From Erythrobacter donghaensis (GTDB taxonomy: Bacteria > Pseudomonadota > Alphaproteobacteria > Sphingomonadales > Sphingomonadaceae), in NCBI RefSeq assembly GCF_002155425.1, contig NZ_MUYG01000009.1:186001-250000 (forward strand): DNA of 64,000 nt, written 5' to 3'. The translations under genes and the position numbers were made by a program. Below are positions 48,827-60,115 of the stretch, one piece after another. A model generated the notes under the pieces. It was not told the DNA's origin and did no database searches. It saw nothing but the letters and a program-made list of their open reading frames with translations. Within the stretch, counting starts at the first letter, position 1; each line of letters starts with the position of its first letter.

Positions 48827-49701
48827 TGCGGATCGGGGTGGTTCTCTGCCTGCTGCTGGCCCTTGCCGCCTGTTCCGAGCAACAGGGTGGCGAGGCGCTG
48901 GTGACGACGCGGCTCGACGGGTCGGACAGCGAAGACAGCGTCACGCCCTCCCCCACCGCCACACCGGCGCTGGCCGCCGGGCCTTCCGCGTGCCGCCAAG
49001 TTGTGTTCGAGACCGTGCCGCTCACCGATTGCGTCGCTGACCCCGCCACGCACCGCATCGCGATGGCGAATGTCGGCGCGGACAAGCAGCCCTTCGGCTC
49101 GCTCAGCGCCTTTGCGGCTAGCGTCGACCCCAGCGACATTGCTTTCGCGGTCAATGGCGGGATGTATGGCGACGACCTCAGGCCCATCGGCTACTTCGTC
49201 CAAAACGGCGAGCGTCTGTCGGAACTGAACCGCGCCAATGGTGACGGCAATTTCTACATGAAGCCCAACGGGGTGTTCTTCGGCACCGGCAGCAAATGGC
49301 GCGTGCTGGGGAGCAACACATTCTTCGACACCGTAGGCGACCGCCCGGAATTCGGCACGCAGTCCGGCCCGCTGATGCTAATCGACGGCAAGATGCACCC
49401 CGAGATTCAGGACAACGGCCCCTCGAAGGCGATCCGCAACGGCGTGGGTGTCGACGCGAGCGGCAAGGCGCATTTCGTGATCTCCGACGCGCCGATTAGC
49501 TTCGGCCAGCTTGCCCGTTATTTCCGCGACGAACTGAAGGTGAGCAATGCGCTTTACCTCGATGGGCAGGTGTCTAGCCTGTGGGACCCGGCCACCGGGC
49601 GCATGGACAAGGGCCGCGTCGGCCCGATCATTGTGGTGACGAAGCGGGAGGCGGCAACGCCGGAATCAGTTCCGAGCGCCAATGTGCCGCCAGCAGGGTA
49701 G
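48826..49701 (+). CDS. Lipoprotein with phosphodiester glycosidase (NAGPA) domain
   Basis: A 291-residue lipoprotein. The signal ends in LALAAC, a lipobox with the lipidated cysteine at residue 16. The C-terminal domain has AVNGGMYG and KPNGVF, SGPLMLIDG, IRNGVGVD and LYLDGQVSSLW, matching the phosphodiester glycosidase family (N-acetylglucosamine-1-phosphodiester alpha-N-acetylglucosaminidase related, DUF2233). The bacterial substrate is probably a cell surface sugar phosphodiester. ATG shares a base with the previous stop. Confidence 0.82.
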   Translation: MRIGVVLCLLLALAACSEQQGGEALVTTRLDGSDSEDSVTPSPTATPALAAGPSACRQVVFETVPLTDCVADPATHRIAMANVGADKQPFGSLSAFAASVDPSDIAFAVNGGMYGDDLRPIGYFVQNGERLSELNRANGDGNFYMKPNGVFFGTGSKWRVLGSNTFFDTVGDRPEFGTQSGPLMLIDGKMHPEIQDNGPSKAIRNGVGVDASGKAHFVISDAPISFGQLARYFRDELKVSNALYLDGQVSSLWDPATGRMDKGRVGPIIVVTKREAATPESVPSANVPPAG

Positions 49702-49711
49702 CTCGCTTGCG

Positions 49712-50035
49712 ATGGCTATTGATGCTCTCTGGATTTTGCTGATCACAAGCGCCGTCGCAGCGTTCGACTATTACTTCAGGTCTCTCTTTCGCTTCTCGCC
49801 CGATTTTTTCGTCAACCATTGCCTTGATCCGCGCGTGCAGACGTTTTTCGATACTTACGGAAAATTTTTCCGATTTGGCGGGCTTGGGATACTCTGGCTA
49901 GGCTTGCTCGGTTGTTACCTATTTCGAGAGAGCGACGACGCAAATTTTCTCTATGGCAGCTTCATAACTGTCTTGGTCGGCGCAATCGTGCATCAAGGCG
50001 AGCAGGGTTGGCTGTTCCTTATGAAAAAGAAGTGA
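49712..50035 (+). CDS. Small membrane protein, AT-richer than neighbours
   Basis: A 107-residue protein with hydrophobic helices at IDALWILLITSAVAAF, GGLGILWLGLLGCYLF and FITVLVGAIVHQG, and a basic end MKKK. It is rich in Phe and Tyr. Its codon use (many A/T third positions such as ttt, ctc, aaa) differs from the strongly GC-ending codons around it. I do not recognise a family. It may have been acquired or be weakly constrained. It lies between the NAGPA lipoprotein and trpG, on the same strand. Confidence 0.6.
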   Translation: MAIDALWILLITSAVAAFDYYFRSLFRFSPDFFVNHCLDPRVQTFFDTYGKFFRFGGLGILWLGLLGCYLFRESDDANFLYGSFITVLVGAIVHQGEQGWLFLMKKK

Positions 50036-50053
50036 TTTAGGCAGCATGTTTCC

Positions 50054-50665
50054 ATGATCCTCGTCATCGACAATTACGACAGCTTCACCTTCAACCTCGT
50101 CCATTACCTGATGGAGCTGGGGGCCGAGGTACGCGTGGAGCGCAATGACGCGCTGACTGCGGTCGAGGCGCTGCGGACCAATGCGGCGGGGTTCCTGATC
50201 TCGCCCGGCCCCTGCACGCCCAACGAGGCGGGGATCAGCCTCGATCTGGTCGCGGCCTGCGCGGATGCGGGGAAGCCGCTGATGGGCGTGTGCCTCGGCC
50301 ATCAGGCGATCGGGCAGCATTTCGGCGGACGCGTCCAGCGCGGCGGGCTAATGCATGGCAAGACCTCTCCGGTGACGCATGACGGGACGGGGGTGTTCGC
50401 AGACCTGCCCTCGCCTTTCATCGCGACGCGCTATCACAGCCTCGAAGTGGTCGATGTCCCCGCCGAACTGGTCGCCAACGCCCATGCCGAGACTCCCGGC
50501 AGCGATCATCCCTCCGTGATGGGCTTCCGCCACGCGACCCTTCCGATCCATTCAGTGCAGTTCCACCCCGAAAGCATCGCCACCGAGCATGGCCACGCGC
50601 TGCTCGCCAATTTTCTCAAGGCCTGCGGGATGGAGCCCGCGCTGCCCGCAAGGCTGACCGCATGA
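50054..50665 (+). CDS. trpG: Anthranilate synthase component II (glutamine amidotransferase)
   Basis: A 203-residue class I glutamine amidotransferase that supplies ammonia to TrpE; it may also serve PabB. LVIDNYDSFTFNLVHYL starts the protein, the catalytic cysteine is in GVCLGHQAIG, and HSVQFHPESI carries His and Glu of the triad. ATG 50054. Its stop overlaps the trpD start (ATGA). Confidence 0.94.
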   Translation: MILVIDNYDSFTFNLVHYLMELGAEVRVERNDALTAVEALRTNAAGFLISPGPCTPNEAGISLDLVAACADAGKPLMGVCLGHQAIGQHFGGRVQRGGLMHGKTSPVTHDGTGVFADLPSPFIATRYHSLEVVDVPAELVANAHAETPGSDHPSVMGFRHATLPIHSVQFHPESIATEHGHALLANFLKACGMEPALPARLTA

Positions 50666-51654
50666 GCACCCTCCCCGACATCACGGCCCCGCTCTCCGAG
50701 GCCGAGGCCGAAGCCGCCTTCGGCACCCTGCTCGATGGCAGCCCGTCCGAAGACGAGATCGCCGACTTCCTCGTCGCCCTCTCGGCGCGCGGCGAGACGG
50801 CCGACGAGATCGCGGGCGCGGCACGGGCCTTGCGCGCGCGGCTGATCCCGATCGACGCTCCCGACGGCGCGATCGACGTCTGCGGCACAGGAGGCGACGG
50901 GCACCACACGCTCAACGTCTCGACCGCGGTCAGCCTCGTGGTCGCGGCTTGCGGCGTGCCGGTCGCCAAGCACGGTAACCGCGCGGCGTCATCGAAAGCG
51001 GGCGCTGCGGACACACTCGAAGCGCTCGGGCTCGATATGGACGCCGCCGGGCGCACGGCAGAGAAAACCCTCGCCGAAATCGGCATCTGCTTCCTCTTCG
51101 CCAAGAACCACCACCCGGCGATGGCGCGGATCCAGCCCATTCGGGTGCGGATCGGCCAGCGCACCATCTTCAACCTGATGGGGCCGCTCTCGAACCCTGC
51201 AGGCGTGACCAGCCAGCTGATCGGCATCGCCCGGCCCGCCTATGTGCCGATCTATGCCGGCGCGATGGCGCGGCTGGGCACCGGCAAGTCGCTGATCGTG
51301 TCGGGCGACGAGGGGCTCGACGAGTTGAGCCTCGCCGGCGGGAACGAGGTCGCGGTGGTGACCGGCAATGCCGTGCGCCTGGAGCGGGTGGATGCCAGTG
51401 CCGCAGGCCTCCCCCATGCCCCGATCGAAGCGATCCGCGGCGACGATGCGAAGCACAACGCCGCCGCATTGAAGGCCCTGCTGATGGGCAGCCCCGGACC
51501 CTATCGCGACGCGGTGCTGTTCAACGCGGCAGGCGCGCTAACCGTGGCCGGGCGCGGCGCCGACTGGCCCGAACGAGCCGCCATGGCCGCCGAGGCGCTC
51601 GACAGCGGGGCCGCACTGGCCTTGCTCAAGCGCTGGATTGCGCTAGCGAAGTGA
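50662..51654 (+). CDS. trpD: Anthranilate phosphoribosyltransferase
   Basis: A 330-residue enzyme transferring phosphoribosyl from PRPP to anthranilate. [15 protein letters not shown] is the PRPP-binding loop, [15 protein letters not shown] and [11 protein letters not shown] are family segments, and [14 protein letters not shown] carries the anthranilate site. It overlaps trpG by ATGA and is four bases before trpC. Length is normal for the family. Confidence 0.95.
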   Translation: MSTLPDITAPLSEAEAEAAFGTLLDGSPSEDEIADFLVALSARGETADEIAGAARALRARLIPIDAPDGAIDVCGTGGDGHHTLNVSTAVSLVVAACGVPVAKHGNRAASSKAGAADTLEALGLDMDAAGRTAEKTLAEIGICFLFAKNHHPAMARIQPIRVRIGQRTIFNLMGPLSNPAGVTSQLIGIARPAYVPIYAGAMARLGTGKSLIVSGDEGLDELSLAGGNEVAVVTGNAVRLERVDASAAGLPHAPIEAIRGDDAKHNAAALKALLMGSPGPYRDAVLFNAAGALTVAGRGADWPERAAMAAEALDSGAALALLKRWIALAK

Positions 51655-51658
51655 CCCG

Positions 51659-52453
51659 ATGAACAAGCTCGAAGAAATCTGCGCCGCCAAGCGCGAAATT
51701 GTCGCCGCCCGCAAGCAGGCGATCAGCGATGAGGCGCTCACCCGCGCCGCACGCACCCAGACCGTGCCGCGCGGGTTTGAGGCTTCTCTGCGCGCACGCG
51801 CCGCAGAAGGCTATGCGCTGATCGCGGAGATCAAGAAGGCTAGTCCCTCCAAGGGCTTGATCCGCGCCGACTTCCGCCCCGCCGAACACGCTGCCGCCTA
51901 TGCAGCGGGGGGCGCCGCCTGCCTCTCGGTGCTAACCGACGCGCCCTATTTCCAGGGGCACGAGGATTACCTCGTCGCCGCCCGCGCCGCCTGCGCGCTG
52001 CCGGTGCTGCGCAAGGATTTCATGGTCGATCCGTGGCAGTGTCTCGAAGCGCGCGCGATCGGGGCCGACGCGATCCTGATCATCGTCGCCGCGCTCGAAG
52101 ACGGCGCGATGGCCGAAATCGAGGCCGCCGCCACCGAACTCAGCATGGACGTGCTGGTCGAAGTCCACGACGAGGCCGAGCTGGAGCGCGCCGCCGCCAC
52201 GCTGAAATCGCGCCTGATCGGGGTCAACAACCGCGATCTCAAGACCTTCACTACCAGCCTCGCCACGACCGAGCGGCTTGCGCCGCTGATGCCCGAAGGC
52301 ACGCTGATCGTTGGCGAGAGCGGGATCAACAGCCACGCGGATTGCCAGCGGCTCGAAGCGGCGGGGGTGCGCACCTTTCTGGTCGGCGAGAGCCTGATGC
52401 GCGCTGACGATATTGCGAGTGCCACGAGGGCGCTGCTCGGGGCAGAAGCGTAA
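51659..52453 (+). CDS. trpC: Indole-3-glycerol phosphate synthase
   Basis: A 264-residue TIM-barrel enzyme closing the indole ring. Catalytic and binding segments are [49 protein letters not shown] and GESGIN. It is the third gene of trpGDC and leads directly into moaC, three bases on. Confidence 0.95.
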   Translation: MNKLEEICAAKREIVAARKQAISDEALTRAARTQTVPRGFEASLRARAAEGYALIAEIKKASPSKGLIRADFRPAEHAAAYAAGGAACLSVLTDAPYFQGHEDYLVAARAACALPVLRKDFMVDPWQCLEARAIGADAILIIVAALEDGAMAEIEAAATELSMDVLVEVHDEAELERAAATLKSRLIGVNNRDLKTFTTSLATTERLAPLMPEGTLIVGESGINSHADCQRLEAAGVRTFLVGESLMRADDIASATRALLGAEA

Positions 52454-52456
52454 GGC

Positions 52457-52930
52457 ATGGGCAAGCTCACCCACCTCGGCGAAGACGGCGCGGCACATAT
52501 GGTCGATGTCGGGGCTAAGCCCGCCACCGCGCGCCGCGCGGTCGCCTCGGGGCGGATCACCATGTCGCAAGAGGCAATCGCCGCGATCCGTGAAGGCAAT
52601 GCGCCCAAGGGCGATGTGCTGGGCACTGCGCGAATCGCCGGGATCATGGCGGCCAAGCGCACCGGTGAGCTGATCCCGCTGTGCCACCCGCTCGCACTCG
52701 ATGCGGTCAATGTCGAATTCGCCTATGAGCAGGACGGCATCCGCGCCACCGCCACCGCCTCGCTCACCGGCAAGACCGGGGTAGAAATGGAAGCGATGAC
52801 AGCCGTTTCCGTGGCGCTCCTCACAATCTATGACATGGCCAAGGCGATCGACAGGGGCATGGTGATCGAAGGCGTGCGCCTGATCGCCAAGAGCGGCGGC
52901 AAGTCAGGCGACTGGACCGCCGCGCCGTGA
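52457..52930 (+). CDS. moaC: Cyclic pyranopterin monophosphate synthase
   Basis: A 157-residue enzyme in molybdenum cofactor synthesis, acting after Moa[31 protein letters not shown] and [24 protein letters not shown] are signature segments with the catalytic KP..R and LCHP residues. The stop is GTGA-overlapped by moeA. Cofactor genes following trpC are frequent in alphaproteobacteria. Confidence 0.95.
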   Translation: MGKLTHLGEDGAAHMVDVGAKPATARRAVASGRITMSQEAIAAIREGNAPKGDVLGTARIAGIMAAKRTGELIPLCHPLALDAVNVEFAYEQDGIRATATASLTGKTGVEMEAMTAVSVALLTIYDMAKAIDRGMVIEGVRLIAKSGGKSGDWTAAP

Positions 52931-54126
52931 CCCCGCTGCTGAGCCTCGAGGAAGCGCAGGCCCGCCTGCTCGCCCTCGCGCCGCAGCGCCCATCGAGCGT
53001 GATGGGCCTCATGCCCTTCGATACGCGGCGCTACCTCGCCCAGGACATCACAGCGCGACGCACCCAGCCTGCGGCCGATCTCTCGGCGATGGATGGCTAC
53101 GCAGTCGCGCCCGGCCTCGGCCCATGGCAGCGCGTGGGCGAGAGTCGTGCCGGTTTGCCCTTCGGCGGCACGCTCGCCAGCGGGCAGTGTGTGCGCATTT
53201 CGACCGGCGCCGTGGTGCCTGAGGGCACGCAGAGCATCGTGCTGCAAGAAGATGCCGCTGTTACGGGCGACGCCATCAGCGCCACCGAACCGCCCTCCCC
53301 CGGAAAGCACATCCGCAAGGCTGGGTTCGACTTCCGGCAAGGCGATGTGATCCTCAAGCGCGGCACAGCCTATTCGCCTGCGGTGCTCGCGCTGGCGGCC
53401 TCGGCCGGTCATGCGGAGCTGCCGTTGACCGAGCCTCCCGGTGTTGCGGTGCTCGACAGCGGGGACGAGCTGGTCGCCCCCGGCGCGCCCTGCGCCCTGC
53501 ACCAGATACCGGCGAGCAACGGGCTGATGCTGGGCGCGATGCTCTATCCCTATGTCGGACGGGTCGACATCCTCGGCCCGGTCGCCGATGACCCGGCGGC
53601 GCTCGCCGCCGCGCTGGAACGCGCCGAGGACAGCCATATTCTCATCACCAGCGGCGGGGCGTCCGTGGGCGACCACGATCTGATCCAGCAGGCGCTGAAG
53701 GACTGGGGCGCCAGAATCGATTTCTGGCGCGTTGCGCTTAAGCCGGGCAAGCCGCTGATGGTGGCCACGCGCCCAAGCCGCAGCGGGCCTGATCTGGTGA
53801 TCCTCGGCCTGCCGGGCAATCCGGTGTCGAGCTACGTCACCGCCTTCCTCTTTGCCCTGCCGCTGGTGCGCGCGAGCATGGGCGATCCCCATCCCCTGCC
53901 GCGCGCCGTCACCATGGTCGCAGGTGAGGACCTGCCCCCGACCGAGCGTCGCCGCGAGTTCCTGCGCGCGGTGATCGAGGGCGACCGCGTGCGGCTCGCC
54001 GGATCACAGGACTCCTCGGCCTTGCTCGCGCTGGCGCAAGCGGACTGCCTGATCGACCGTCCTGCGGGCTCACCAACACTGAAGGCAGGCGAGCCCGTAC
54101 CGGTGTTCCTGCTCCGAAATGGCTGA
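52927..54126 (+). CDS. moeA: Molybdopterin molybdenumtransferase
   Basis: A 399-residue enzyme inserting molybdenum into adenylylated molybdopterin. [14 protein letters not shown] near residue 52 is the MoeA signature; [33 protein letters not shown] and [12 protein letters not shown] follow in order. GTG start at 52927 overlapping moaC. The last gene before the separate lexA promoter. Confidence 0.94.
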   Translation: MTPLLSLEEAQARLLALAPQRPSSVMGLMPFDTRRYLAQDITARRTQPAADLSAMDGYAVAPGLGPWQRVGESRAGLPFGGTLASGQCVRISTGAVVPEGTQSIVLQEDAAVTGDAISATEPPSPGKHIRKAGFDFRQGDVILKRGTAYSPAVLALAASAGHAELPLTEPPGVAVLDSGDELVAPGAPCALHQIPASNGLMLGAMLYPYVGRVDILGPVADDPAALAAALERAEDSHILITSGGASVGDHDLIQQALKDWGARIDFWRVALKPGKPLMVATRPSRSGPDLVILGLPGNPVSSYVTAFLFALPLVRASMGDPHPLPRAVTMVAGEDLPPTERRREFLRAVIEGDRVRLAGSQDSSALLALAQADCLIDRPAGSPTLKAGEPVPVFLLRNG

Positions 54127-54181
54127 ATTCCGCGGCTCCCGAGTTGGCGGCGCTTGACTTGACCGTACGGGTTGCCTAATT

Positions 54182-54196
54182 GTTCTTTGTTCGTTC
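54182..54196 (+). promoter_or_regulatory. LexA-binding site (SOS box) before lexA
   Basis: GTTC-TTTGTTC-GTTC is an exact match to the alphaproteobacterial SOS operator GTTC-N7-GTTC. It is 126 bp before the lexA start, close to a TTGACT/TTGACC pair at 54154-54164 that could be the -35 element. Autorepression by LexA is expected. Confidence 0.8.
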
Positions 54197-54321
54197 ACCT
54201 TAATGACGGACAGACCGTGCAGGCAAAGCACCTCGCAAAGGGTGCCTCTTGGCGCACACAAGGGATTGGCACGTTGCGCTGGTAAGGCGCGGCGTGGGTG
54301 CGACCACAGGAGAATAATCCA

Positions 54322-55011
54322 ATGCTGACCGCAAAGCAGCACGAATTGATCCGTTTCATCCAGCAGCGTCTGGAAGAGACCGGAATCTCGCCGAGTTTCG
54401 AGGAAATGAAGGAAGCGCTCGATTTGAAGAGCAAGTCGGGCGTGCACCGGCTGATTTCCGCACTGGAGGAGCGCGGCTTCCTCCGCCGCCTGCCCAACCG
54501 CGCGCGTGCGCTCGAGGTGATCCGCGAGCCGGGCGATACGACGCCCGCCCGCGCTGCGCCGCCAAGCGACAATGTAGTGCCGATGGTTCCCCCCGCGCAG
54601 CGGGTGAGCCAGGCGGTGGCAGCCAATGACGTGGTCGAATTACCTCTGCATGGCCGCATCGCGGCTGGCGCGCCGATCGAGGCGCTCGAAGGCCAGTCGA
54701 CGCTCCCCGTCCCTGCCGCCCTGCTCGGCCCCGGCGAGCATTACGCGCTCGAGGTTTCCGGCGACTCGATGATCGAAGCCGGGATCTTCGATGGCGATTT
54801 CGCGCTGGTTCGCCGCACCAACACCGCGCGCGACGGCGAAATCGTCGTGGCGCTGGTGCGCGGCGAGGAAGCGACGCTCAAGTACCTGCGCCGCGAAGGT
54901 GGCAAGGTGCGGCTCGACCCGGCCAATGCGACCTATGATCCGCAGTTCTACCGCCCCGACGAGGTCGAGGTTCAGGGCAAGCTGGCGGGGCTGCTGCGCC
55001 GCTATCACTGA
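54322..55011 (+). CDS. lexA: SOS repressor LexA
   Basis: A 229-residue repressor and self-cleaving protease. N-terminal winged helix ([37 protein letters not shown]) binds DNA. Cleavage should be at Ala-Gly in [10 protein letters not shown]; catalytic serine is in [10 protein letters not shown] and lysine in [11 protein letters not shown]. The linker is Pro/Ala-rich. ATG 54322 follows AGGAG with nine bases between. A SOS box lies upstream. The end overlaps the convergent comEC gene by 7 bp. Confidence 0.95.
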   Translation: MLTAKQHELIRFIQQRLEETGISPSFEEMKEALDLKSKSGVHRLISALEERGFLRRLPNRARALEVIREPGDTTPARAAPPSDNVVPMVPPAQRVSQAVAANDVVELPLHGRIAAGAPIEALEGQSTLPVPAALLGPGEHYALEVSGDSMIEAGIFDGDFALVRRTNTARDGEIVVALVRGEEATLKYLRREGGKVRLDPANATYDPQFYRPDEVEVQGKLAGLLRRYH

Positions 55012-57293
55012 GATGTTCGGGGCCGAGGAGCCTCGGCGCGCCACCAACCGTGTGCGCCCTGCCCCTCGGCCACCGACGTGATCCTCTCGGCGGACAAGTC
55101 GATCGCCAGCCCGCCCGATTGCGTGAGCATCCGCCGGTCGGCCTTGAGCCAGTGCGGACGACATGAGCGCGGGAGAAAGCGCTCGGCAACGACGATATCG
55201 GCCTCGGCACAGGCCGCGGCGAGTGCGCGCTCCTCGACCTGAGTGCGCCCCCGTCCAAGTAACAGCACCCAGTCGCGACCGTCACGGGTGATGGTGAAGG
55301 TGCAAAAGGCTGAGGAACAGCGCGCACCGGGCCAAGACGCAAGCGGCACCGGGTCTGCGCTGACCCCGGCCAGCTCCATGAGGTTGTCGCGGGTATAGGT
55401 CGAGCGGCCGTCTCGCAGGGTCAGCAGACGTGTGGTGCCGCCGGGCCCCGGCATGGTGATCCCTACCTGCTGCCCGTCGCCAGCGATCAGCAGATCGGGC
55501 ACCGGGGTTGCAGCGACCATTGCACTCGCCAGAGCCACCGGAACCAGTCCCGCAAGCCGCACCCGCCCGCGCCACAACGCAAGCCACAGGCCCCCCGCCG
55601 CGAAGAGCGTGACCGTGACCCCGCCGATTTGCGGCATCAGGCGTACTGCCCCTGCCTGCCCCGCGGTGAAGTGCGCGATTCCCAGCAACAGATCGAGCGA
55701 ACGCTCCACCAGCCACCACGCCGGCGCGCCCAGCCCTAGCGTGTCGAGCAGCAGGCCCACCGCGATCAACGGCATTGACACGAAGGTCACCAGCGGGATC
55801 GCCACGACATTGGCGAAAGCCCCATAAACCCCGGCGCGGTGGAAGTGGAACAGCACGATCGGCGTCAGGGCCAGCTCGATCACCACGCCGGTGACGAACA
55901 GCATGACCACCCTGCGCCCGTAGCGCGCCCACAAGGGCTCCTCGCGAGCGGCGAGGAAGGCGCGCACCGGTGCGCTGTTGGAGAGGGCGACGATCGCCAG
56001 CACCGCGGCAAAGCTCATCTGGAAGCTCGGTCCAATGGCGCTCTCGGGCCACAGCAGCAGCACGAAGCCCGCCGCCAGCGCGACCATCCGCAGCGACAGC
56101 GCCTCGCGCCCCAGCGCCAGCGCGCCCAGCACCAACAATGCGGCGACGCAGCTGCGGACCGTCGGCACCTCGGCCCCGGTCAGCAGGGTGTAGCCCACGC
56201 CGGCAAGCGCCCCCACACCCGCCGCCACCACCGGCAGCCGCACCCGCAAGGCCAGCGCCGGCCACAGCGCCAGCAGCCGCAGCGCGAGAATGTAGGCCGC
56301 CCCCACCACCGCGCTCACATGCAGCCCGCTGATCGAGAGCAGATGCGTCAGCCCGGAATCGCGCATCGCGATCTCGTCGGCCTCGCTGATGCTGCCGCGG
56401 TCTCCGCTGGCGAAGGCGGCAGCGATGGCTCCCGCCGATCCGTCGACCCGCGAGCGCACGTGCGCGGCAAGCCAGCGCTGGAGCGCGGCGAGCCCGCCCG
56501 CCTCGGGCGCCGGGCGCAGCACTTCGAGCGGGCCGATCATCGTCCCGGTCGCCGCCAGCCCCTTGAACCACGCCGCGCGGGCAAAATCGTAGGCGCCCGG
56601 CAGCATCGGCGAGGCGGGCGGCATCAGCCGCGCCCGCAGCCGCACCACTGCGCCCTCGGCAAGGCCGGGAGGAACGCCATCCTCGCCGAAGCTGGCGAGC
56701 GGCACATTGATCCTGACCTTGCGCGCCGTCCCCGTCTCGGCATCGCGGATGGCGAGAGTGACGCGCAGCCGCTCGTCGGCGGGCTGGTCCTCGCGCTCAA
56801 GCACCGCGCCATCGAGCAGCACCACCGCCGGGCGCGCGATCGGCTCAGCCCCAACCATGGCCGATCGCGCCCAAATCACCGCGATCCCGAAAGCGAACAC
56901 CAGTCCGCAAGCCATCAGAGCAAGCCGTAGATTGGCGCGGGTCTCGTCCGCGACCGTGCCCGGCCGCCACACCGCCAGCGCGCCCAGCGCAAGCCCTGCC
57001 CCGCCCGCCATCGCCGCGCACCATTGCCACATCTCGGGCAGCGCGAACCAGGTGATGATCCCGCTGGCAAACACCACCGCCAGCCAGGGTGCGCGGTCGA
57101 ACCCGGCGCGGGCGAGAAACCCCTCTGCCGCGTCGGTCAGACCGCCGCCCATGCTGGACAATCCGCCCGCTCTTTGCCAAGGGCGCGGCACCCCTTCGCC
57201 AGCGGCATCGCTGCCGCCGGGATCGTCCCCCATCGGAATGATCGGCACATCGCGCATCGGCTTGTCCCCCGACCGGCCCGGCGTTTCGAACAT
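55005..57293 (-). CDS. comEC: ComEC/Rec2-family DNA uptake membrane protein
   Basis: A protein of up to 762 residues. It has an N-terminal unconserved leader, hydrophobic helices from residue about 70, a DUF4131-type domain with [20 protein letters not shown], and the Competence domain ([54 protein letters not shown]). The C terminus (from about residue 600) is a short, possibly decayed beta-lactamase-like region: the usual HxHxDH nuclease motif is not visible. It may move single-stranded DNA through the inner membrane. Start could be 57293, 57257 or 57233. Confidence 0.85.
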   Translation of the reverse strand: MFETPGRSGDKPMRDVPIIPMGDDPGGSDAAGEGVPRPWQRAGGLSSMGGGLTDAAEGFLARAGFDRAPWLAVVFASGIITWFALPEMWQWCAAMAGGAGLALGALAVWRPGTVADETRANLRLALMACGLVFAFGIAVIWARSAMVGAEPIARPAVVLLDGAVLEREDQPADERLRVTLAIRDAETGTARKVRINVPLASFGEDGVPPGLAEGAVVRLRARLMPPASPMLPGAYDFARAAWFKGLAATGTMIGPLEVLRPAPEAGGLAALQRWLAAHVRSRVDGSAGAIAAAFASGDRGSISEADEIAMRDSGLTHLLSISGLHVSAVVGAAYILALRLLALWPALALRVRLPVVAAGVGALAGVGYTLLTGAEVPTVRSCVAALLVLGALALGREALSLRMVALAAGFVLLLWPESAIGPSFQMSFAAVLAIVALSNSAPVRAFLAAREEPLWARYGRRVVMLFVTGVVIELALTPIVLFHFHRAGVYGAFANVVAIPLVTFVSMPLIAVGLLLDTLGLGAPAWWLVERSLDLLLGIAHFTAGQAGAVRLMPQIGGVTVTLFAAGGLWLALWRGRVRLAGLVPVALASAMVAATPVPDLLIAGDGQQVGITMPGPGGTTRLLTLRDGRSTYTRDNLMELAGVSADPVPLASWPGARCSSAFCTFTITRDGRDWVLLLGRGRTQVEERALAAACAEADIVVAERFLPRSCRPHWLKADRRMLTQSGGLAIDLSAERITSVAEGQGAHGWWRAEAPRPRTSQ

Positions 57294-57334
57294 CTGGCGC
57301 CAAGCCGCTCAAAGTGAACAGGAATTATCAGCTC

Positions 57335-58771
57335 ATGGCAAGCGAAAGCAGCATCGACGCCGCGGCCCCCAAGGCCGAAGTGGTCACCCGCTTTGCCCCC
57401 TCGCCGACCGGCTACCTCCATATCGGCGGCGCACGCACGGCGCTGTTCAACTGGCTCTATGCCCGCCACCATGGCGGTCGCACGCTGCTCAGGATCGAGG
57501 ACACCGACCGCAAGCGCTCCACGCAGGACGCGATCGACGCGATCATCGACGGGCTCGCCTGGCTCGGACTCGATTACGATGCCCCCCCGGTGTTCCAGTC
57601 CGACCGGGCCGAGCGCCACGCGGAAGTAGCCTGGCAGCTGCTCGAAGCGGGCCACGCCTACAAGTGCTTCGCTACCTCCGAAGAGCTCGAAGCAATGCGC
57701 GAGGAGCAGCGCGCCAACAAGAAGCCGCTGCGCTATGACGGGCGCTGGCGCGACCGCGATCCTTCCGAGGCTCCTGAGGGCGTGCCCTTCACCATCCGCA
57801 TCAAGGCCCCCAAGGGCGGCGAGACAACAATCCAAGACCGCGTGCAGGGCGCGGTGACGGTGCGCAACGAGGAAATCGACGACTACATCATCCTGCGCGC
57901 CGACGGCACGCCGACCTATATGCTCGCGGTAGTGGTCGACGATCACGACATGGGCGTGACCCACGTGATCCGCGGCGACGATCATCTCAACAATGCTTTC
58001 CGCCAGCTGCCGATCATCCGAGCCATGAACGCGATCGAGGGCAATTGGCCTGATCCGGTCTATGCCCATATCCCGCTGATCCACGGCAGCGACGGCGCGA
58101 AGCTGTCCAAGCGTCACGGCGCACTGGGCGTCGAGGCCTATCGCGATGAATTCGGCATCTTGCCTGAGGCGCTGTTCAACTACTTGCTGCGCCTCGGCTG
58201 GGGTCACGGCGACCGCGAGGAGATCACCCGCGAGGAAGCTACGCAGCTGTTCGATCTCGATGGCGTGGGCAAGAGCCCGTCGCGCTTCGACTTGAAGAAG
58301 CTCGAAAACCTCAACGGCCACTATCTGCGGGAGGCTGACGACGCCCGGCTGGCAGCGCTGGTGGCCACCCGGATCGGCGAGGATGCCGATGAAGCGCTGC
58401 TGACCCGCGCCATGCCGGTCCTCAAGCTGCGTGCGAAGAACCTCAACGAACTTGTTGAAGGGGCAGCATTCCTTTTCGCCAAACGCCCGCTCGGAATGAC
58501 CGAGAAGGCGGCCGCTCTGCTCGAGGGCGAGGCGCGCACCATCCTGCGCAGCCTTTGCAACGCACTTGCAGCGCAAAACGACTGGACAAGCGAAGCGCTC
58601 GAAGCCACTACGAAGGCGCTCGCCGAGGAGCAGGGATTGGGTCTGGGCAAGCTCGCGCAGCCGATGCGCGCAGCGCTGACCGGCACCACCACCTCACCCG
58701 GTATCTTTGACGTTCTGGTCCTGCTGGGCCGGGACGAGGCCCTAGCCCGGCTGAACGCACAGGCGGCATAA
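57335..58771 (+). CDS. gltX: Glutamyl-tRNA synthetase
   Basis: A 478-residue class I synthetase charging tRNA-Glu, and in many alphaproteobacteria also tRNA-Gln for later amidation. The HIGH box is in [18 protein letters not shown] and the KMSKS-type loop reads AKLSKRHG. The cysteine zinc site of E. coli GltX is not present. ATG 57335 is chosen; GTG 57314 adds seven residues. It diverges from comEC and is followed by gltA with 43 bp between. Confidence 0.94.
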   Translation: MASESSIDAAAPKAEVVTRFAPSPTGYLHIGGARTALFNWLYARHHGGRTLLRIEDTDRKRSTQDAIDAIIDGLAWLGLDYDAPPVFQSDRAERHAEVAWQLLEAGHAYKCFATSEELEAMREEQRANKKPLRYDGRWRDRDPSEAPEGVPFTIRIKAPKGGETTIQDRVQGAVTVRNEEIDDYIILRADGTPTYMLAVVVDDHDMGVTHVIRGDDHLNNAFRQLPIIRAMNAIEGNWPDPVYAHIPLIHGSDGAKLSKRHGALGVEAYRDEFGILPEALFNYLLRLGWGHGDREEITREEATQLFDLDGVGKSPSRFDLKKLENLNGHYLREADDARLAALVATRIGEDADEALLTRAMPVLKLRAKNLNELVEGAAFLFAKRPLGMTEKAAALLEGEARTILRSLCNALAAQNDWTSEALEATTKALAEEQGLGLGKLAQPMRAALTGTTTSPGIFDVLVLLGRDEALARLNAQAA

Positions 58772-58814
58772 CCTGCGGGGGCAGGGCCGACACAACTTGG
58801 ACAGGAGAAACATC

Positions 58815-60101
58815 GTGGCAGATAAGCTGGCGAAACTCGAAATCGGGGGCAAATCCTTCGACTATTCCGTGCTCGAAGGCAGCACCGGGCCGGATGTGAT
58901 CGACATCCGCAAGCTCTATGCGCAGACGGGTGCTTTCACCTTCGACCCCGGCTTTACCTCGACCGCCAGCTGCGAAAGCGCGCTGACCTATATCGACGGT
59001 GATGAGGGCGTGCTGCTGCACCGCGGCTACCCGATCGGCCAGCTGGCCGAAAATTCGAGCTTCATGGAAGTCAGCTACCTGCTGCTGAACGGTGAACTGC
59101 CGAGCCAGGACGAGCTCAACGACTTCACCTACACCATCACCCGCCACACCATGCTGCACGAGCAGTTGATGACCTTCTACCGCGGGTTCCGCCGCGATGC
59201 TCACCCGATGGCGATCATGTGCGGCGTGGTCGGTGCGCTTTCGGCCTTCTATCACGACAGCACCGACATCTCCGATCCCGAGCACCGCAAGATCAGCTCG
59301 CACCGCCTGATCGCGAAGATGCCGACGATCGCGGCGATGGCCTACAAGTATTCGGTCGGCCAGCCCTTCATCTACCCCGACAATTCGCTGAGCTACACGG
59401 GGAACTTCCTGCGCATGACCTTCGGCGTTCCGGCCGAGCCCTATGAGGTGATCCCGGCGGTCGAGCGGGCGATGGACCGGATCTTCATCCTCCATGCCGA
59501 CCACGAGCAGAACGCCTCGACCTCGACCGTGCGGCTTGCAGGTTCGTCGGGCGCGAACCCCTTTGCCTGCATCGCGGCAGGTATTGCCTGCCTGTGGGGC
59601 CCGGCGCATGGCGGCGCCAACGAAGCGGCGCTCAACATGCTCAAGGAAATCGGCACGCCGGACAAGATCCCGCACTATATCGAGCGCGCCAAGGACAAGA
59701 ATGATCCGTTCCGCCTGATGGGCTTCGGGCACCGGGTTTACAAGAATTACGACCCGCGTGCGACCGTGATGCAGAAGACCGTGCGTGAGGTCTTCGATGC
59801 GCTGAAGGTCACTGATCCGCTGTTCGAAACGGCGCTGCGGCTGGAAGAGATCGCATTGAACGATCCCTATTTCATCGAGAAAAAGCTGTTCCCGAACGTC
59901 GATTTCTATTCGGGGATCATCCTCTCGGCGATCGGCTTCCCGACCACAATGTTCACCGCGCTCTTCGCGCTGGCCCGCACCGTCGGCTGGGTGGCGCAGT
60001 GGAACGAAATGATCAGCGACCCCGGCCAGAAGATCGGGCGTCCGCGCCAGCTCTACACCGGCCCGACGCAGCGCGACTACGTGCCGCTCGCCGCGCGCTG
60101 A
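58815..60101 (+). CDS. gltA: Citrate synthase
   Basis: A 428-residue type I (hexameric family) citrate synthase condensing oxaloacetate and acetyl-CoA. Catalytic histidines lie in [18 protein letters not shown] and [14 protein letters not shown], with aspartate in [29 protein letters not shown] at 58815 has AGGAG with seven bases spacing; this decides the start over TTG 58797. Confidence 0.96.
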   Translation: MADKLAKLEIGGKSFDYSVLEGSTGPDVIDIRKLYAQTGAFTFDPGFTSTASCESALTYIDGDEGVLLHRGYPIGQLAENSSFMEVSYLLLNGELPSQDELNDFTYTITRHTMLHEQLMTFYRGFRRDAHPMAIMCGVVGALSAFYHDSTDISDPEHRKISSHRLIAKMPTIAAMAYKYSVGQPFIYPDNSLSYTGNFLRMTFGVPAEPYEVIPAVERAMDRIFILHADHEQNASTSTVRLAGSSGANPFACIAAGIACLWGPAHGGANEAALNMLKEIGTPDKIPHYIERAKDKNDPFRLMGFGHRVYKNYDPRATVMQKTVREVFDALKVTDPLFETALRLEEIALNDPYFIEKKLFPNVDFYSGIILSAIGFPTTMFTALFALARTVGWVAQWNEMISDPGQKIGRPRQLYTGPTQRDYVPLAAR

Positions 60102-60115
60102 GAGACTGACCTCGC

